Source: Armatimonadota bacterium
GTDB taxonomy: Bacteria > Sysuimicrobiota > Sysuimicrobiia > Sysuimicrobiales > Humicultoraceae
NCBI GenBank assembly: GCA_031081585.1
Contig: JAVHLY010000002.1
Coordinates: 62,001-126,000 of the forward strand
DNA: 64,000 nucleotides
Reading direction: 5' to 3'
Shown here: piece after piece, positions 17,344 to 26,782 of the stretch
How positions within the stretch are numbered: the stretch's first letter is position 1
How the letters are laid out: each line of letters opens with the position of its first letter
The notes under the pieces: generated by a model
The model's input: only the letters and a program-made list of their open reading frames with translations
Database searches by the model: none
What the model was told of the DNA's origin: nothing
Program-made: the position numbers and the translations under genes

Positions 17344-18267
17344 GTGGCGCGACAAGTCCTCTCCCCCGACCTGGCCCTGCAGCTGGAGCGGCGACGCCGC
17401 GCCGCGGCGGGCGTGGGCCTCGGTCTCTCCTACTGGCAGGTGGCGGTGCGCCGCTTCCTCCGCCACCGCCTGGCGCTGGTGGGCGGCGTCGTGGCCCTGC
17501 TGCTCACCCTCATGGCCGTGCTGGCCCCGGTCCTGGCGCCCTACCCGGTGGACCGGATCAGCCTGGACGCCCGCTGGCACCGGCCCGGGGGGGCGCACCC
17601 CCTCGGCACGGACGAGCTGGGGCGCGACGTGCTGACGCGGATCATGTACGCGGGACGGATCTCCCTGACCGTGGGCTACGTCACGGCCGTCGCCATCGCC
17701 GTGGTGGGCTCGCTCGCCGGCGCGGCGGCCGGCTTCTACGGCGGGGTGGTGGACACGGCGCTCATGCGGCTGGTGGACGTCCTCCTCTCCATCCCGACGC
17801 TCCCCCTCTACCTCATCCTGGCCGCGCTGATCCCGGGCGGCGGGGTGCTGCGCATCGTCCTCATCTTCAGCGCCTTCGGGTGGACGGGGGTGGCCCGCCT
17901 GGTGCGGGGCCAGATCCTCTCGCTGAAGGCCCAGGACTTCGTCGAGGCGGCCCGGGCCATGGGGGCTTCGGAGGCGCGCATCGTCCTGCGCCACCTCATC
18001 CCCAACGCCCTGGCCCCCGTCATCGTTGCCGCCACCTTGACGGTGGGCGGCGCCATCCTGGGGGAGTCGGCGCTCAGCTACCTGGGGCTGGGCATCCAGC
18101 CGCCGACCCCGTCGTGGGGCAACATGCTGCAGCGGGCCCAGGAGTACCTGTGGAACGCCGCCTGGCTGGCGGTCTTCCCGGGGGTGTTCATCTTCATCAC
18201 GGTGCTGAGCTTCAACTTCCTGGGAGACGGGCTGCGGGACGCACTGGACCCGCGGCTCCGGGTGTGA
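17344..18267 (+). CDS. Peptide ABC transporter permease, DppC type
   Basis: 307 residues with a GTG start. Motifs: GTDELGRDVLTRIMYAGRIS, EAA loop AARAMGASEARIVLRHLIPNA and the terminus FLGDGLRDALDPRLRV. The N-terminal cytoplasmic tail (LSPDLALQLERRRRAAA) is longer than in its paralogues. Only 17 bases separate it from the fourth binding protein, so it may also serve that protein. Confidence 0.9.
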   Translation: MARQVLSPDLALQLERRRRAAAGVGLGLSYWQVAVRRFLRHRLALVGGVVALLLTLMAVLAPVLAPYPVDRISLDARWHRPGGAHPLGTDELGRDVLTRIMYAGRISLTVGYVTAVAIAVVGSLAGAAAGFYGGVVDTALMRLVDVLLSIPTLPLYLILAALIPGGGVLRIVLIFSAFGWTGVARLVRGQILSLKAQDFVEAARAMGASEARIVLRHLIPNALAPVIVAATLTVGGAILGESALSYLGLGIQPPTPSWGNMLQRAQEYLWNAAWLAVFPGVFIFITVLSFNFLGDGLRDALDPRLRV

Positions 18268-18284
18268 GGAGGGAGGGAGCGACG

Positions 18285-19946
18285 ATGGCAGCGATCCGAC
18301 GCGCGGTGGTCTGCGGCACGGTCCTGGCGCTGCTCCTCGGCGGGTGGGCGGGCGCCACCCAAGCGGCGCCGGCCCGCGACACCATCGTCATCGGCATGGC
18401 GCAGGAGCCGGACATCCTGGGGCCGTTCTCCATCATGGCGGCGGCCGGGGTCATCCACAACCCGCTGTGGGGCTTTATCGCCCCCTACACGGACCGGTGG
18501 GTGCGCATGCCCGTCATGGCGGAGAAGCTCCCCACCATCAAGGACGGGGACTGGCAGGTCCTGCCCACCAAGAAGATGCGCGTGACCTGGCGGCTCAAGC
18601 GCGGCTTCACCTGGCACGACGGCCGGCCGGTCACCGCGCTGGACTGGCGCTTCACCTACGGCTTCCTCCGGAACCCCCGGGTGCCCCACCGGTACAGCCG
18701 CTTCATCGTGAACAAAGTCGACAACGTCCTGGTCCCGACCCCGAACGACCCCTACACCCTGGTGGTCCAGTGGAACGAGCTGTGGCCCTTCGCCAACGCC
18801 GACCCCTTCGGCATCCAGTACGCGCTCCCCCGGCACGTCCTGGAGCGCGACTACCTGCGCGACCCCACCCGGATGCAGGCCCACCCGTACTTCCGCGCCC
18901 CGGTGGCCAACGGGCCGTACCGCTTCGTCGAGTGGGCCCCCGGCAGCCACATCGCCCTGGAGGCCTACGAGCGGTGGCCGCTGGGCGCCCCCAGGGTGCG
19001 CCGCCTGATCTTCCGCTTCATCCTCGACTCCACGGTCCTGACGGCCAACCAGATCGCCGGCACCGTCGACGCCACGGAGATCAACAACTTCGGGATCGAG
19101 CAGATGGTGGAGATCGAGCGCCGCAACCCGCGCGTGGCCACCCACTACACGGAGGCGCTCATCTGGGAGCGCATCGACTTCAACCTGGACCACGAGTGGC
19201 TGCGGGACAAGCGCGTGCGGCAGGCCCTGGCGTACGCCATCGACCGCGAGGGCATCGTGCGGGCCCTCTTCCAGGGCAAGCAGCCGGTGGCCCACTCCTG
19301 GTTGGCCCCCAAGCACCCGGCCTACAACCCCAACGTGAAGAAGTACCCGTATGACGTGGCCCGGGCGCGGGCCCTGCTGGCCGAGGCGGGCTTCACCCCC
19401 GGGCCCGACGGCATCCTGCGGGACCGGGCCGGCCGCCGGGTGGAGCTGACGATCATGACGACGGCGGGGAACGCGCCCCGGGAGCAGGTGCAGCAGATCA
19501 TGAAGGAGCAGCTGCGCCAGGTGGGCATCGACCTGCGCATCGACAACCGGCCCGCTTCGGTCTTCTTCGGCAGCGTGGTGCCGCGCCGGCAGTTCCCCCA
19601 CCTGGCCATGTACGCCAGCCTCTTCACCCCCGACTCCACGGCCTTCGACCGGTTCCACAGCAGCCAGATCCCCAGCGAGCAGAACAACTGGGAGGGGAAC
19701 AACCGGGTCGGGTGGCGGAATCTGGAGAACGACCGGCTGATGGAGCAGATCATTAACGAGCTGGACGAGGGCCGGCGGAACGCCTTGTTCAAGCGGCACC
19801 AGGAGCTCTTCGCCGAGGAGCTCCCCTCGCTGCCGCTGTACTTCCGCCTGAGCCTGACGACGATGCGCCGGGACGTGCGGAACGTCAGGCCCACCGGGCT
19901 GGGGACCTACTACCTCCCCTGGAACAGCTGGCAGTGGGAGTTCTAG
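18285..19946 (+). CDS. Peptide ABC transporter substrate-binding protein, paralogue 4 (no permease pair of its own)
   Basis: 553 residues, closest to the protein at 14601 across its whole length. Signal peptide MAAIRRAVVCGTVLALLLGG, cut near ATQAAPA, no lipobox. Motifs: MRVTWRLKRGFTWHDGRPV, VDATEINNFGIEQMVEIERR, IDNRPASVFFGSV. Start supported by GGAGGGAGGGAG. It follows the permease at 17344 and is followed by OppD and OppF ATPases with no further permeases. It presumably feeds the adjacent permease pair with a different ligand or affinity. One of four binding proteins sharing three permease pairs. Confidence 0.92.
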   Translation: MAAIRRAVVCGTVLALLLGGWAGATQAAPARDTIVIGMAQEPDILGPFSIMAAAGVIHNPLWGFIAPYTDRWVRMPVMAEKLPTIKDGDWQVLPTKKMRVTWRLKRGFTWHDGRPVTALDWRFTYGFLRNPRVPHRYSRFIVNKVDNVLVPTPNDPYTLVVQWNELWPFANADPFGIQYALPRHVLERDYLRDPTRMQAHPYFRAPVANGPYRFVEWAPGSHIALEAYERWPLGAPRVRRLIFRFILDSTVLTANQIAGTVDATEINNFGIEQMVEIERRNPRVATHYTEALIWERIDFNLDHEWLRDKRVRQALAYAIDREGIVRALFQGKQPVAHSWLAPKHPAYNPNVKKYPYDVARARALLAEAGFTPGPDGILRDRAGRRVELTIMTTAGNAPREQVQQIMKEQLRQVGIDLRIDNRPASVFFGSVVPRRQFPHLAMYASLFTPDSTAFDRFHSSQIPSEQNNWEGNNRVGWRNLENDRLMEQIINELDEGRRNALFKRHQELFAEELPSLPLYFRLSLTTMRRDVRNVRPTGLGTYYLPWNSWQWEF

Positions 19947-19991
19947 GGGCGGGACGGTAGAATAAGGTATCTCCGGGGATGAGGTGAGAGC

Positions 19992-21044
19992 GTGGCGGAG
20001 CAGCCCCTGCTGTCGGTACGCAACCTGAAGACCTACTTCTACACGGACGAGGGCGTGGTGAAGGCCGTGGACGGCCTCTCCTACGACCTGCACCGGGGGG
20101 AGACCCTGGGCATCGTGGGGGAGTCCGGGTCGGGGAAGAGTGTGCACGCGCTGTCCATCATGCGGCTCATCCCCCAGCCCCCCGGCAAGATCGTGGCCGG
20201 CGAGATCCTCTTCGAGGGACGCAACCTGCTGAGCCTCTCCGAGGAGGAGATGCGCCGCATCCGCGGCAACCGCATCGCCATGATCTTCCAGGAGCCCATG
20301 ACCTCGCTGAACCCGGTGCTCACCATTGGCGAGCAGATCGCCGAGGCGGTGATGCTCCACCAGCGCCTGCCCCGCAAGGCCGCGTGGGACCGGGCCGTGG
20401 AGATGCTGGAGAAGGTGCGCATCCCGCTGGCCCGGGAACGGGTGAAGGACTACCCGCACCAGTTCAGCGGCGGGATGCGCCAGCGGGTCATGATCGCCAT
20501 GGCCCTCTCCTGCAACCCCTCCATCCTCATCGCCGACGAGCCCACCACCGCCCTCGACGTGACCATCCAGGCGCAGATCCTCGAGCTGATGCAGGAGCTG
20601 CAGCAGGAGTTCCACATGGCCATCATCCTCATCACGCACAACCTGGGCGTGGTGGCAGAGATGTGCGACAACGTGGTGGTCATGTACGCGGGGCGGCCGG
20701 TGGAGAAGGCCAACGTCCTGCGCACCTTCCAGGATCCCAAGCACCCCTACACCTGGGGCCTGCTCCACTCCATCCCCAAGCTGCACGAGCGCAAGGAGCG
20801 GCTCATCCCCATCGAGGGGCAGCCCCCCAGCCTGATCGACCTGCCCCCGGGGTGCCCGTTCGCCCCGCGTTGCCCCTTCGCCATGGAGATCTGCGTGCAG
20901 GAGGATCCGCCGGAGTACCTGGTGGGGCCGGAGCACACGGCGCGGTGCTACCTCTACAGCGAGCACGCCACCGAGGAGGACCGGCGGGCGGCGGTGGAAG
21001 CGGGGCTGGCGGCGGCCACGCCGCGCCCGGTGGTGCAGGAGTGA
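19992..21044 (+). CDS. oppD: Oligopeptide ABC transporter ATP-binding protein, OppD/DppD type
   Basis: 350 residues. Walker [10 protein letters not shown]-loop [11 protein letters not shown], signature [14 protein letters not shown], Walker [15 protein letters not shown] and H-loop [15 protein letters not shown]. The C-terminal oligopeptide-transporter extension [17 protein letters not shown] holds the cysteine cluster typical of DppD. The GTG start follows GAGGTGAGAGC. TAGAAT at 19958-19963 could be a weak -10 element, but no -35 is seen. With OppF it is the only ATPase pair for the three permease pairs upstream. Confidence 0.94.
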   Translation: MAEQPLLSVRNLKTYFYTDEGVVKAVDGLSYDLHRGETLGIVGESGSGKSVHALSIMRLIPQPPGKIVAGEILFEGRNLLSLSEEEMRRIRGNRIAMIFQEPMTSLNPVLTIGEQIAEAVMLHQRLPRKAAWDRAVEMLEKVRIPLARERVKDYPHQFSGGMRQRVMIAMALSCNPSILIADEPTTALDVTIQAQILELMQELQQEFHMAIILITHNLGVVAEMCDNVVVMYAGRPVEKANVLRTFQDPKHPYTWGLLHSIPKLHERKERLIPIEGQPPSLIDLPPGCPFAPRCPFAMEICVQEDPPEYLVGPEHTARCYLYSEHATEEDRRAAVEAGLAAATPRPVVQE

Positions 21045-21152
21045 GGCGCACGGCGGCGCGGCCGGGGCCGGGGCGGCCGGGGGACGGCGCGGTGAGCGGG
21101 CGCTGACGCCGGCAGGACGGCGCACGGGAGGACGACGCACGGGAGGACCGAC

Positions 21153-22196
21153 ATGGCGACGGTGAGCGACGACATCATCCTCGACGTCCGGAACCTCTAC
21201 AAGTACTTCCCCATCACCAAGGGTTTCATCTTCCAGAAGCAGGTGGGGGCGGTGAAGGCCGTGGACGGCGTCTCCTTCACCATCCGCCGCGGGGAGACGC
21301 TGGGCCTGGTGGGGGAGTCGGGGTGCGGCAAGACCACCACGGGACGCGTCATCCTGCGCCTGCAGGAGCCCACCAGCGGCGAGGTCTACTTCGAGGGGCG
21401 CAACATCTTCAAGCTCAACAAGGAGGAGATGCGCCGCCTGCGCCGCGACATGCAGATCATCTTCCAGGACCCCTACTCCTCCCTCAACCCGCGCATGACG
21501 GTGGGCGACATCATCGGCGAGCCCCTGGAGATCCACAACCTGGCCCGCGGCAAGGAGAAGGTGCGGCGCGTGCAGGAGCTGCTGGAGGTGGTGGGCCTCT
21601 CCCCCTACCACGCCAACCGCTACCCGCACGAGTTCAGCGGCGGGCAGCGGCAGCGCATCGGCATCGCCCGGGCCCTGGCGGTGAACCCGAAGCTCATCAT
21701 CTGCGACGAGCCGGTCTCCGCCCTGGACGTGAGCATCCAGGCCCAGGTGCTGAACCTGCTGGAGGAGCTGCAGAAGGAGTTCGGGCTGACCTACCTCTTC
21801 ATCGCCCACGACCTCTCCGTGGTCAAGCACATCAGCGACCGCATCGCCGTCATGTACCTGGGGCGCATCGTGGAGATCGCCGACGCCGACGAGCTCTTCA
21901 CCAACCCGCAGCACCCCTACACGGAGGCCCTCCTCTCGGCGGTGCCCATCCCTGACCCGGCCATCCGGCGGGAGCGCATCATCCTGCCGGGGGACGTGCC
22001 GAGCCCGGTCAACCCGCCCAGGGGGTGCCGCTTCCACACCCGCTGCCTGTACGCTCAGGAGTCCTGCCGCATCGAGGACCCGCCGCTGCTGGACGTGGGC
22101 GGCGGCCACCTGGTGGCCTGCCCCATCCTGCCCTTCCGCCACCAGCGCAGCCGCGCGGCGGTGGTCCCGGCGGGGACGGCGGGCCCGACCACCTGA
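21153..22196 (+). CDS. oppF: Oligopeptide ABC transporter ATP-binding protein, OppF/DppF type
   Basis: 347 residues. Walker [11 protein letters not shown]-loop [18 protein letters not shown], signature [14 protein letters not shown], Walker [15 protein letters not shown]-loop [14 protein letters not shown]. The C-terminal [17 protein letters not shown] carries the family cysteine cluster. The [20 protein letters not shown] stretch is usual for OppF. Start supported by GGGAGGACCGAC. It ends convergently 31 bases from the MNT gene, closing the transporter island. Confidence 0.94.
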   Translation: MATVSDDIILDVRNLYKYFPITKGFIFQKQVGAVKAVDGVSFTIRRGETLGLVGESGCGKTTTGRVILRLQEPTSGEVYFEGRNIFKLNKEEMRRLRRDMQIIFQDPYSSLNPRMTVGDIIGEPLEIHNLARGKEKVRRVQELLEVVGLSPYHANRYPHEFSGGQRQRIGIARALAVNPKLIICDEPVSALDVSIQAQVLNLLEELQKEFGLTYLFIAHDLSVVKHISDRIAVMYLGRIVEIADADELFTNPQHPYTEALLSAVPIPDPAIRRERIILPGDVPSPVNPPRGCRFHTRCLYAQESCRIEDPPLLDVGGGHLVACPILPFRHQRSRAAVVPAGTAGPTT

Positions 22197-22227
22197 ACCC
22201 CCGGGGCCGAGCGGAGCGGCGGTCCGC

Positions 22228-22581
22228 TTACAGGTTGCTGCCCAGGAGGGTGACGCCGCCGCGCGTCATCCGGTCCACGGTCGCCTGCACCGCCCGGTAC
22301 TCCGCCTCGCTGTACACGTGCGGCTCCAGGCGAGGCAGGGCGAGCGTCTGGCGCACCACGGCATACGCCTCAGCGCGGGGCGGGTCGGCGTAGACCACCA
22401 GCAGGTCGACGTCCGAGGCGGCGGTGTGCCGGCCCCGGGCGTACGAGCCGAAGAGCACCACCCGCCTCAGCGGAAGGACCTGTGCCAGCGCCGGGAGGCG
22501 CGCGCGCAGGGCCTCCACCAGCGCCTCCCTAGTCCAGCGTGGATAGGAGACCCTGACAGAACTCGACGACCGCTTCCGCAT
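22228..22581 (-). CDS. MNT-type nucleotidyltransferase (antitoxin of a HEPN/MNT pair)
   Basis: 117-residue minimal nucleotidyltransferase. The signature VVLFGSYARGRHTAASDVDLLVV gives the GS motif and the two metal-binding aspartates (DVD). In HEPN/MNT systems this protein inactivates the HEPN RNase, in studied cases by adding AMP to a tyrosine. The ATG at 22581 overlaps the HEPN gene by 53 bases. No GTG or ATG occurs between that ATG and the conserved TREALVEALR region, so the long overlap appears genuine. The last residues (GGVTLLGSNL) look ordinary. Confidence 0.82.
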   Translation of the reverse strand: MRKRSSSSVRVSYPRWTREALVEALRARLPALAQVLPLRRVVLFGSYARGRHTAASDVDLLVVYADPPRAEAYAVVRQTLALPRLEPHVYSEAEYRAVQATVDRMTRGGVTLLGSNL

Positions 22582-22924
22582 GGGCGATCAGGCGCTCGGC
22601 CTCCGTTCGCGTGTACCGGCTGCTGGCCGACCCCGCCGGGTGGGCATTGGGATAGCGGGCGGGGATGTAGGCCTTGTCCAGTTCCAGGGCACGGTCGACG
22701 AGCGCGCCCGGGACGTCGGCGCGTGAGCGGAGCTCGCCGAGGAGGTCGGCCACCGAGTGGCCCCACGCCTCCGCCCCCAGACGCTGGAAGACGGCCTTCA
22801 CGGCCTTCTCGGCGGCCTGCTGCGCGGAGAAGCAGGCCCAGTTGTAGAACCCCCGTTCCGCGTCGCTCCTGGCGTGCTCCAGGTCGCGGCGGGCGTCCTC
22901 CATCCAGTCCCGGCTGCGCTCCAC
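22529..22924 (-). CDS. HEPN domain protein (putative RNase toxin)
   Basis: 131 residues, all helical: RDWMEDARRDLEHARSDAERG, then FYNWACFSAQQAAEKAVKAVFQ, GHSVADLLGEL, and SSRYTRTEAERLIAHAEAVVEF. This is the classic HEPN layout (Pfam HEPN, PF05168 type) with the GHS motif and a late Tyr-Thr segment. HEPN proteins of this group pair with MNT proteins as toxin-antitoxin modules. It is upstream of and overlaps the MNT gene on the minus strand, so both are made from one message. Confidence 0.82.
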   Translation of the reverse strand: MERSRDWMEDARRDLEHARSDAERGFYNWACFSAQQAAEKAVKAVFQRLGAEAWGHSVADLLGELRSRADVPGALVDRALELDKAYIPARYPNAHPAGSASSRYTRTEAERLIAHAEAVVEFCQGLLSTLD

Positions 22925-22944
22925 GTCGGCCCCATCCTAGCACG

Positions 22945-23112
22945 GGCGTCCCCGGGTCCCCGGACCCCCGCCAGTTCGGCGGCTTGGTGCGCCCTCCACG
23001 GGAGTACGACTTCAGGCCTGCGGAACTGATGCGCGCCCTGCAAACGTCCTTTGCCGACCCCGACGGCAACGAGTTCGACGTGCTCCAAATTTTGGAGGAG
23101 TTCGCAGAGTGA
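22945..23112 (+). pseudogene. C-terminal remnant of a VOC/glyoxalase-family protein
   Basis: In one frame ending at the TGA at 23110-23112 the translation reads GGLVRPPREYDFRP, then TSFADPDGNEFDVLQ. The DPDGN-plus-hydrophobic pattern is the usual end of a VOC-fold (glyoxalase/bleomycin resistance) protein. No start codon with a full N-terminal half is found; the HEPN gene occupies the opposite strand just upstream. Taken as gene debris in a degenerate intergenic patch. Confidence 0.5.
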
Positions 23113-23386
23113 CCGTCCGTTTCCCGTGCCATCTTGCCTGCTCTACGACCTCGCGCATCGCTCGCTCAAACATCGTGGCGGTCCCTCCCGCTGTCTGACT
23201 GCTCAGGGCACACTCTGGGTACCGGTCTCACTCGCCAGCGCGCACTCCAGCGTCTCCGGGGCGGTGATCTGCACCTCCGTGCCGCCAGCTTCCAGGTCCT
23301 CGAGGTCGCTACCCCTCGGGTACCGGTGGCGGAGTACTCTGCTCCCGGCAACGGCGCAAACGGCTCGTGGTACGATGGTCCCTGCC
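23113..23386. other. Intergenic stretch with no recognised gene
   Basis: About 270 bases between the VOC remnant and gatC. Short open frames exist on both strands but none resembles a known family or has a ribosome site. TACGAT at 23370-23375, about 12 bases before the gatC start, is a weak -10 candidate. A GGTACCG-type word recurs at 23217 and 23319. Confidence 0.4.
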
Positions 23387-23830
23387 ATGGCCATCGATCG
23401 CGCCACCGTCGACTACGTCGCCCGGCTGAGCCGGCTGGCCCTCACCGAGGCCGAGCGGGAGGCCTTCACCCGCCAGCTCCGCGAGATCGTCGACTACTTC
23501 GCCCGGCTCCAGAGCCTGGACCTCGGCACGGTCCCCCCGACCGCGCACGTCCACGAGGGCACCAACCTCTTCCGGGAGGACATCCCCCGACCGTCGCTGC
23601 CGCGGGACGAGGTCCTGGCGGCCGCCCCCGAGGTGGAGGAGGGGTTCTTCGTTGTCCCGGCGGTGCTGGAGGAGGTCGTCCACGAATCCCCACCGCCCGT
23701 GCCGGAGGAGGCCGTCCACGAAGCCGCCCCACCGCCCGGCAGGGCCGACGGGCCGCATGGCTCCGGGGAGGTCGCCGACGAGACCGCCGGGCCGCCGCCG
23801 GACCGGGGCGGGGAGGGTCGCGCCGGCTGA
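23387..23830 (+). CDS. gatC: Asp-tRNA(Asn)/Glu-tRNA(Gln) amidotransferase subunit C, with C-terminal extension
   Basis: Small subunit of the GatCAB transamidosome, wrapped between GatA and GatB. Residues 1-95 are standard: [34 protein letters not shown], then [23 protein letters not shown] and [10 protein letters not shown]. It then continues for about 50 residues of Pro/Glu/Gly-rich sequence, including the near-repeat [10 protein letters not shown] / [11 protein letters not shown], up to a stop that overlaps the gatA ATG. Most GatC end near residue 95. An upstream in-frame ATG at 23375 would add four residues. Overlap with gatA indicates translational coupling. Confidence 0.9.
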   Translation: MAIDRATVDYVARLSRLALTEAEREAFTRQLREIVDYFARLQSLDLGTVPPTAHVHEGTNLFREDIPRPSLPRDEVLAAAPEVEEGFFVVPAVLEEVVHESPPPVPEEAVHEAAPPPGRADGPHGSGEVADETAGPPPDRGGEGRAG

Positions 23831-25296
23831 TGCTCGACACCCTGCTGCCCGCCGCGAGCCTGATCGAGGGGCTGCGCCGCCGCGACTGGTCCGCGCTGGA
23901 GGTGGTGGACGCCTACCTGGCGCGCATCGAGGCGCTGGACGGGCAGGTGCGCGCCTACCTCTACGTGGACCCGGAGGCGGCGCGGGCGGAGGCGCGCCGG
24001 TGGGACCAGCGGGCAGCCCGGGGCGAGCCCCTGCCGCCGCTCGCCGGGATCCCGGTGGCGGTGAAGGACAACATCTGCACCCGCGGGGTGCCCACCACGT
24101 GCGGCTCCCGCATCCTGGAGGGGTGGCGGCCCCCCTACGACGCCACCGTGATGGTGCGGCTGCGCGAGGCGGGCGCGGTGCTGCTGGGGAAGACCAACCT
24201 GGACGAGTTCGCCATGGGCTCCTCCACCGAGAACTCCGCCTTCGGCCCCACCCGCAACCCCTGGGACCTCTCGCGCGTCCCGGGCGGGAGCAGCGGCGGC
24301 TCGGCCGCCGCGGTGGCGGCGGGGCTGGCCCCCTGGGCGCTCGGCACCGACACCGGCGGCAGCATTCGCCAGCCGGCCGCGCTGGCCGGCATCGTCGGCC
24401 TCAAGCCCACCTACGGCCGGGTCTCCCGCTCCGGGCTGGTCGCCTACGGCTCCTCGCTCGACCAGATCGGCCCGCTGGCGCGCACGGTGCGGGACGCGGC
24501 CCTCCTCCTCCAGGTGATCGCCGGCCCGGACCCGCTCGACGCCACCAGCGCGCCGGTGCCGGTGCCGGACTACCCGGCGGCGCTGGGCGGGGGCATCGAG
24601 GGGCTGCGCATTGGCGTGGCCCGGGAGGGGCGCGGCGAGGGGCTGCAGCCCGGGGTGGCGGCGGCGGTGGAGGCCGCGCTCGAGGTGCTGGCCGGGCTCG
24701 GCGCGGAGCTGCGCGAGGTGAGCCTGCCGATGATCGACTACGCGCTGGCCACCTACTACCTGGTGGCCACGGCGGAGGCGAGCAGCAACCTGGCCCGCTA
24801 CGACGGGGTGCGCCACGGCCTGCGCGTGGCGGCCCCGGACGTGGTGGAGATGTTCGCCCGCACCCGCGCGGCGGGCTTCGGCGCCGAGGTGAAGCGCCGC
24901 ATCATGCTGGGCACCTACGCTTTGAGCAGCGGCTTCTACGACGCCTTCTACCTGACGGCGCAGCGCGCCCGCACACTGGTGCGGCGGGACTTCGAGGCGG
25001 CGTTCCGCGAGGTGGATCTGGTGGCGCTGCCCACCTCGCCGACCGTGGCCTTCCGCCTGGGCGAGCGGGTGGACGACCCCCTGCAGATGTACCTGGCCGA
25101 CATCTTCACCGTCCCGGTGAACATGGCGGGCCTCCCGGGGATCTCCGTGCCGTGCGGCTTCGCCGACGGGCTGCCGGTGGGCCTGCAGCTCATCGGGCGC
25201 CCCTTCGACGAGGCCACGCTGCTGCGCGCCGCCCACGCCTACGAGCAGGTCACGCCCTGGCACCGCCGGGCGCCGGCCCTGGCCGCCGCCGCATGA
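23830..25296 (+). CDS. gatA: Asp-tRNA(Asn)/Glu-tRNA(Gln) amidotransferase subunit A
   Basis: Amidase-signature subunit that releases ammonia from glutamine for the GatB active site. 488 residues, full length. The Ser-cisSer-Lys triad is present: Lys79 in [10 protein letters not shown], cis-Ser near residue 154 in [11 protein letters not shown] and the nucleophile Ser178 in [12 protein letters not shown]. The C-terminal region [14 protein letters not shown] is typical. It starts inside the gatC stop (TGATG). A complete gatCAB operon implies that Gln-tRNA and/or Asn-tRNA is made by the indirect route. Confidence 0.96.
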   Translation: MLDTLLPAASLIEGLRRRDWSALEVVDAYLARIEALDGQVRAYLYVDPEAARAEARRWDQRAARGEPLPPLAGIPVAVKDNICTRGVPTTCGSRILEGWRPPYDATVMVRLREAGAVLLGKTNLDEFAMGSSTENSAFGPTRNPWDLSRVPGGSSGGSAAAVAAGLAPWALGTDTGGSIRQPAALAGIVGLKPTYGRVSRSGLVAYGSSLDQIGPLARTVRDAALLLQVIAGPDPLDATSAPVPVPDYPAALGGGIEGLRIGVAREGRGEGLQPGVAAAVEAALEVLAGLGAELREVSLPMIDYALATYYLVATAEASSNLARYDGVRHGLRVAAPDVVEMFARTRAAGFGAEVKRRIMLGTYALSSGFYDAFYLTAQRARTLVRRDFEAAFREVDLVALPTSPTVAFRLGERVDDPLQMYLADIFTVPVNMAGLPGISVPCGFADGLPVGLQLIGRPFDEATLLRAAHAYEQVTPWHRRAPALAAAA

Positions 25297-25318
25297 GCGC
25301 TGTCGCCGAGCACGCCCC

Positions 25319-26782
25319 ATGAGAGCCGTCACCGCGCGCGGCCTGCAGGTGGTGATCGGGCTGGAGATCCACGCCCAGCTCCTCACCGCCTCCAAGATGT
25401 TCTGCGGGTGCGCGGTGGCCTTCGGCGCGCCGCCCAACACGCTGGTCTGCCCGGTCTGCCTGGGGCTGCCGGGGGCGCTGCCGGTCCCCAACCGGCGGGC
25501 GGTGGAGCTGGGGTTGCGCACGGCGCTGGCCCTGGGCTGCCGCGTCCACCCGCGCAGCCAGTTCCACCGGAAGAACTACTACTACCCCGACCTGCCGAAG
25601 AACTACCAGATCTCCCAGTACCAATACATGGACCACCCGCCGCTGGCCACGGACGGGTGGCTGGAGATCGAGGTGGACGGGGAGGGGCGGGCCATCCGCA
25701 TCCGCCGGGTCCACCTGGAGGAGGACACCGGCAAGCTCCTCCACCCCCAGGACGGGCGGCCACGCTCGCTGGTGGACTACAACCGCTCCGGCGTGCCGCT
25801 GATGGAGATCGTCACCCAGCCCGACCTGCGCAGCCCGGCCGAGGCGCGGGAGTTCCTCCTCGAGCTGCGCGCGCTCCTCCAGACCCTGGAGGTGAGCGCG
25901 GGGCGGATGGAGGAGGGGACGCTGCGGGTGGACGCCAACATCTCGCTGCGCCGACCCGACGGCACCCTGGGCACGCGCACCGAGGTGAAGAACCTCAACT
26001 CCCTGCGCGCGCTGGAGCGGGCGCTGACCTTCGAGGCCGAGCGGCAGGCTGCCCTGCTGGCGCAGGGCGCGCCGGTGGTCCAGGAGACCCGCCACTGGGA
26101 CGAGCGCCGCCAGGTGACCTTCTCCACGCGCACCAAGGAAGAGGCGGAGGACTACCGCTACTTCCCCGAGCCCGACCTGGTGCCGCTCCACATCGACGAG
26201 GCGTGGCTGGACACGGTCCGGGCCAGCCTGCCGGAACTGCCGGCGCAGAAGCGGGCGCGCTACGTCACGGCGCTCGGGCTGGGGCGCCACGAGGCCAACC
26301 TGCTCGTCCGCGATCCCAAGCTCGCCAGCTTCTTCGAGGCTACCCTGGCCGCCTTCCCGCAGCCGCGCACCGTGGCCAACTGGCTGGTGGGGGACGTCGC
26401 CGGCGTCCTCAACGCCGAAGGGCGGGAGATCGACCAGACGGCGCTCACGCCCGCGCGCCTGGCCGACCTGCTGCGCCTGGTGGAGGAAGGCCGGATCAGC
26501 ATCCGCGCGGCCAAGGAGCTGCTGCCCGAGGTGATGCGCCGCGACGTCCCGCCGGCGGCGCTGGTGGCGGAGCGCGGGTTGGAGCAGCTGAGCGACCCCG
26601 AGGCCCTGGCCCGGGTGGTGGAGGAGGTGCTGGCTGCCCACCCCCGGCCCGCCGAGGAGTACCGCCAGGGGAAGGATCGCGCCCTGGCCTTCCTGGTCGG
26701 GCAGGTGATGAAGCGCACCGGCGGGCGCGCCAACCCCGACCTGGTCAACCGGCTGCTGCGGGAGCGCCTGCGGGATGCGTGA
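25319..26782 (+). CDS. gatB: Asp-tRNA(Asn)/Glu-tRNA(Gln) amidotransferase subunit B
   Basis: Kinase/transamidase subunit that activates the misacylated tRNA and adds ammonia. 487 residues. N-terminal [19 protein letters not shown] and [15 protein letters not shown], then [17 protein letters not shown], the substrate region [10 protein letters not shown] and [15 protein letters not shown], and the C-terminal YqeY-like tRNA-binding domain ending [16 protein letters not shown]. Cysteines in CGCAVAF and CPVC could hold the zinc seen in some GatB. Its last eight bases overlap the RlmD/TrmA-like gene. Confidence 0.96.
   Translation: MRAVTARGLQVVIGLEIHAQLLTASKMFCGCAVAFGAPPNTLVCPVCLGLPGALPVPNRRAVELGLRTALALGCRVHPRSQFHRKNYYYPDLPKNYQISQYQYMDHPPLATDGWLEIEVDGEGRAIRIRRVHLEEDTGKLLHPQDGRPRSLVDYNRSGVPLMEIVTQPDLRSPAEAREFLLELRALLQTLEVSAGRMEEGTLRVDANISLRRPDGTLGTRTEVKNLNSLRALERALTFEAERQAALLAQGAPVVQETRHWDERRQVTFSTRTKEEAEDYRYFPEPDLVPLHIDEAWLDTVRASLPELPAQKRARYVTALGLGRHEANLLVRDPKLASFFEATLAAFPQPRTVANWLVGDVAGVLNAEGREIDQTALTPARLADLLRLVEEGRISIRAAKELLPEVMRRDVPPAALVAERGLEQLSDPEALARVVEEVLAAHPRPAEEYRQGKDRALAFLVGQVMKRTGGRANPDLVNRLLRERLRDA

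Noticed and set aside
18078-22142. Minus-strand open frame of 1354 codons across the transporter genes
   Set aside because: It spans several well-supported plus-strand genes, has repetitive His/Gln/Val/Leu composition and no recognisable domain. Such frames are expected at this GC content.
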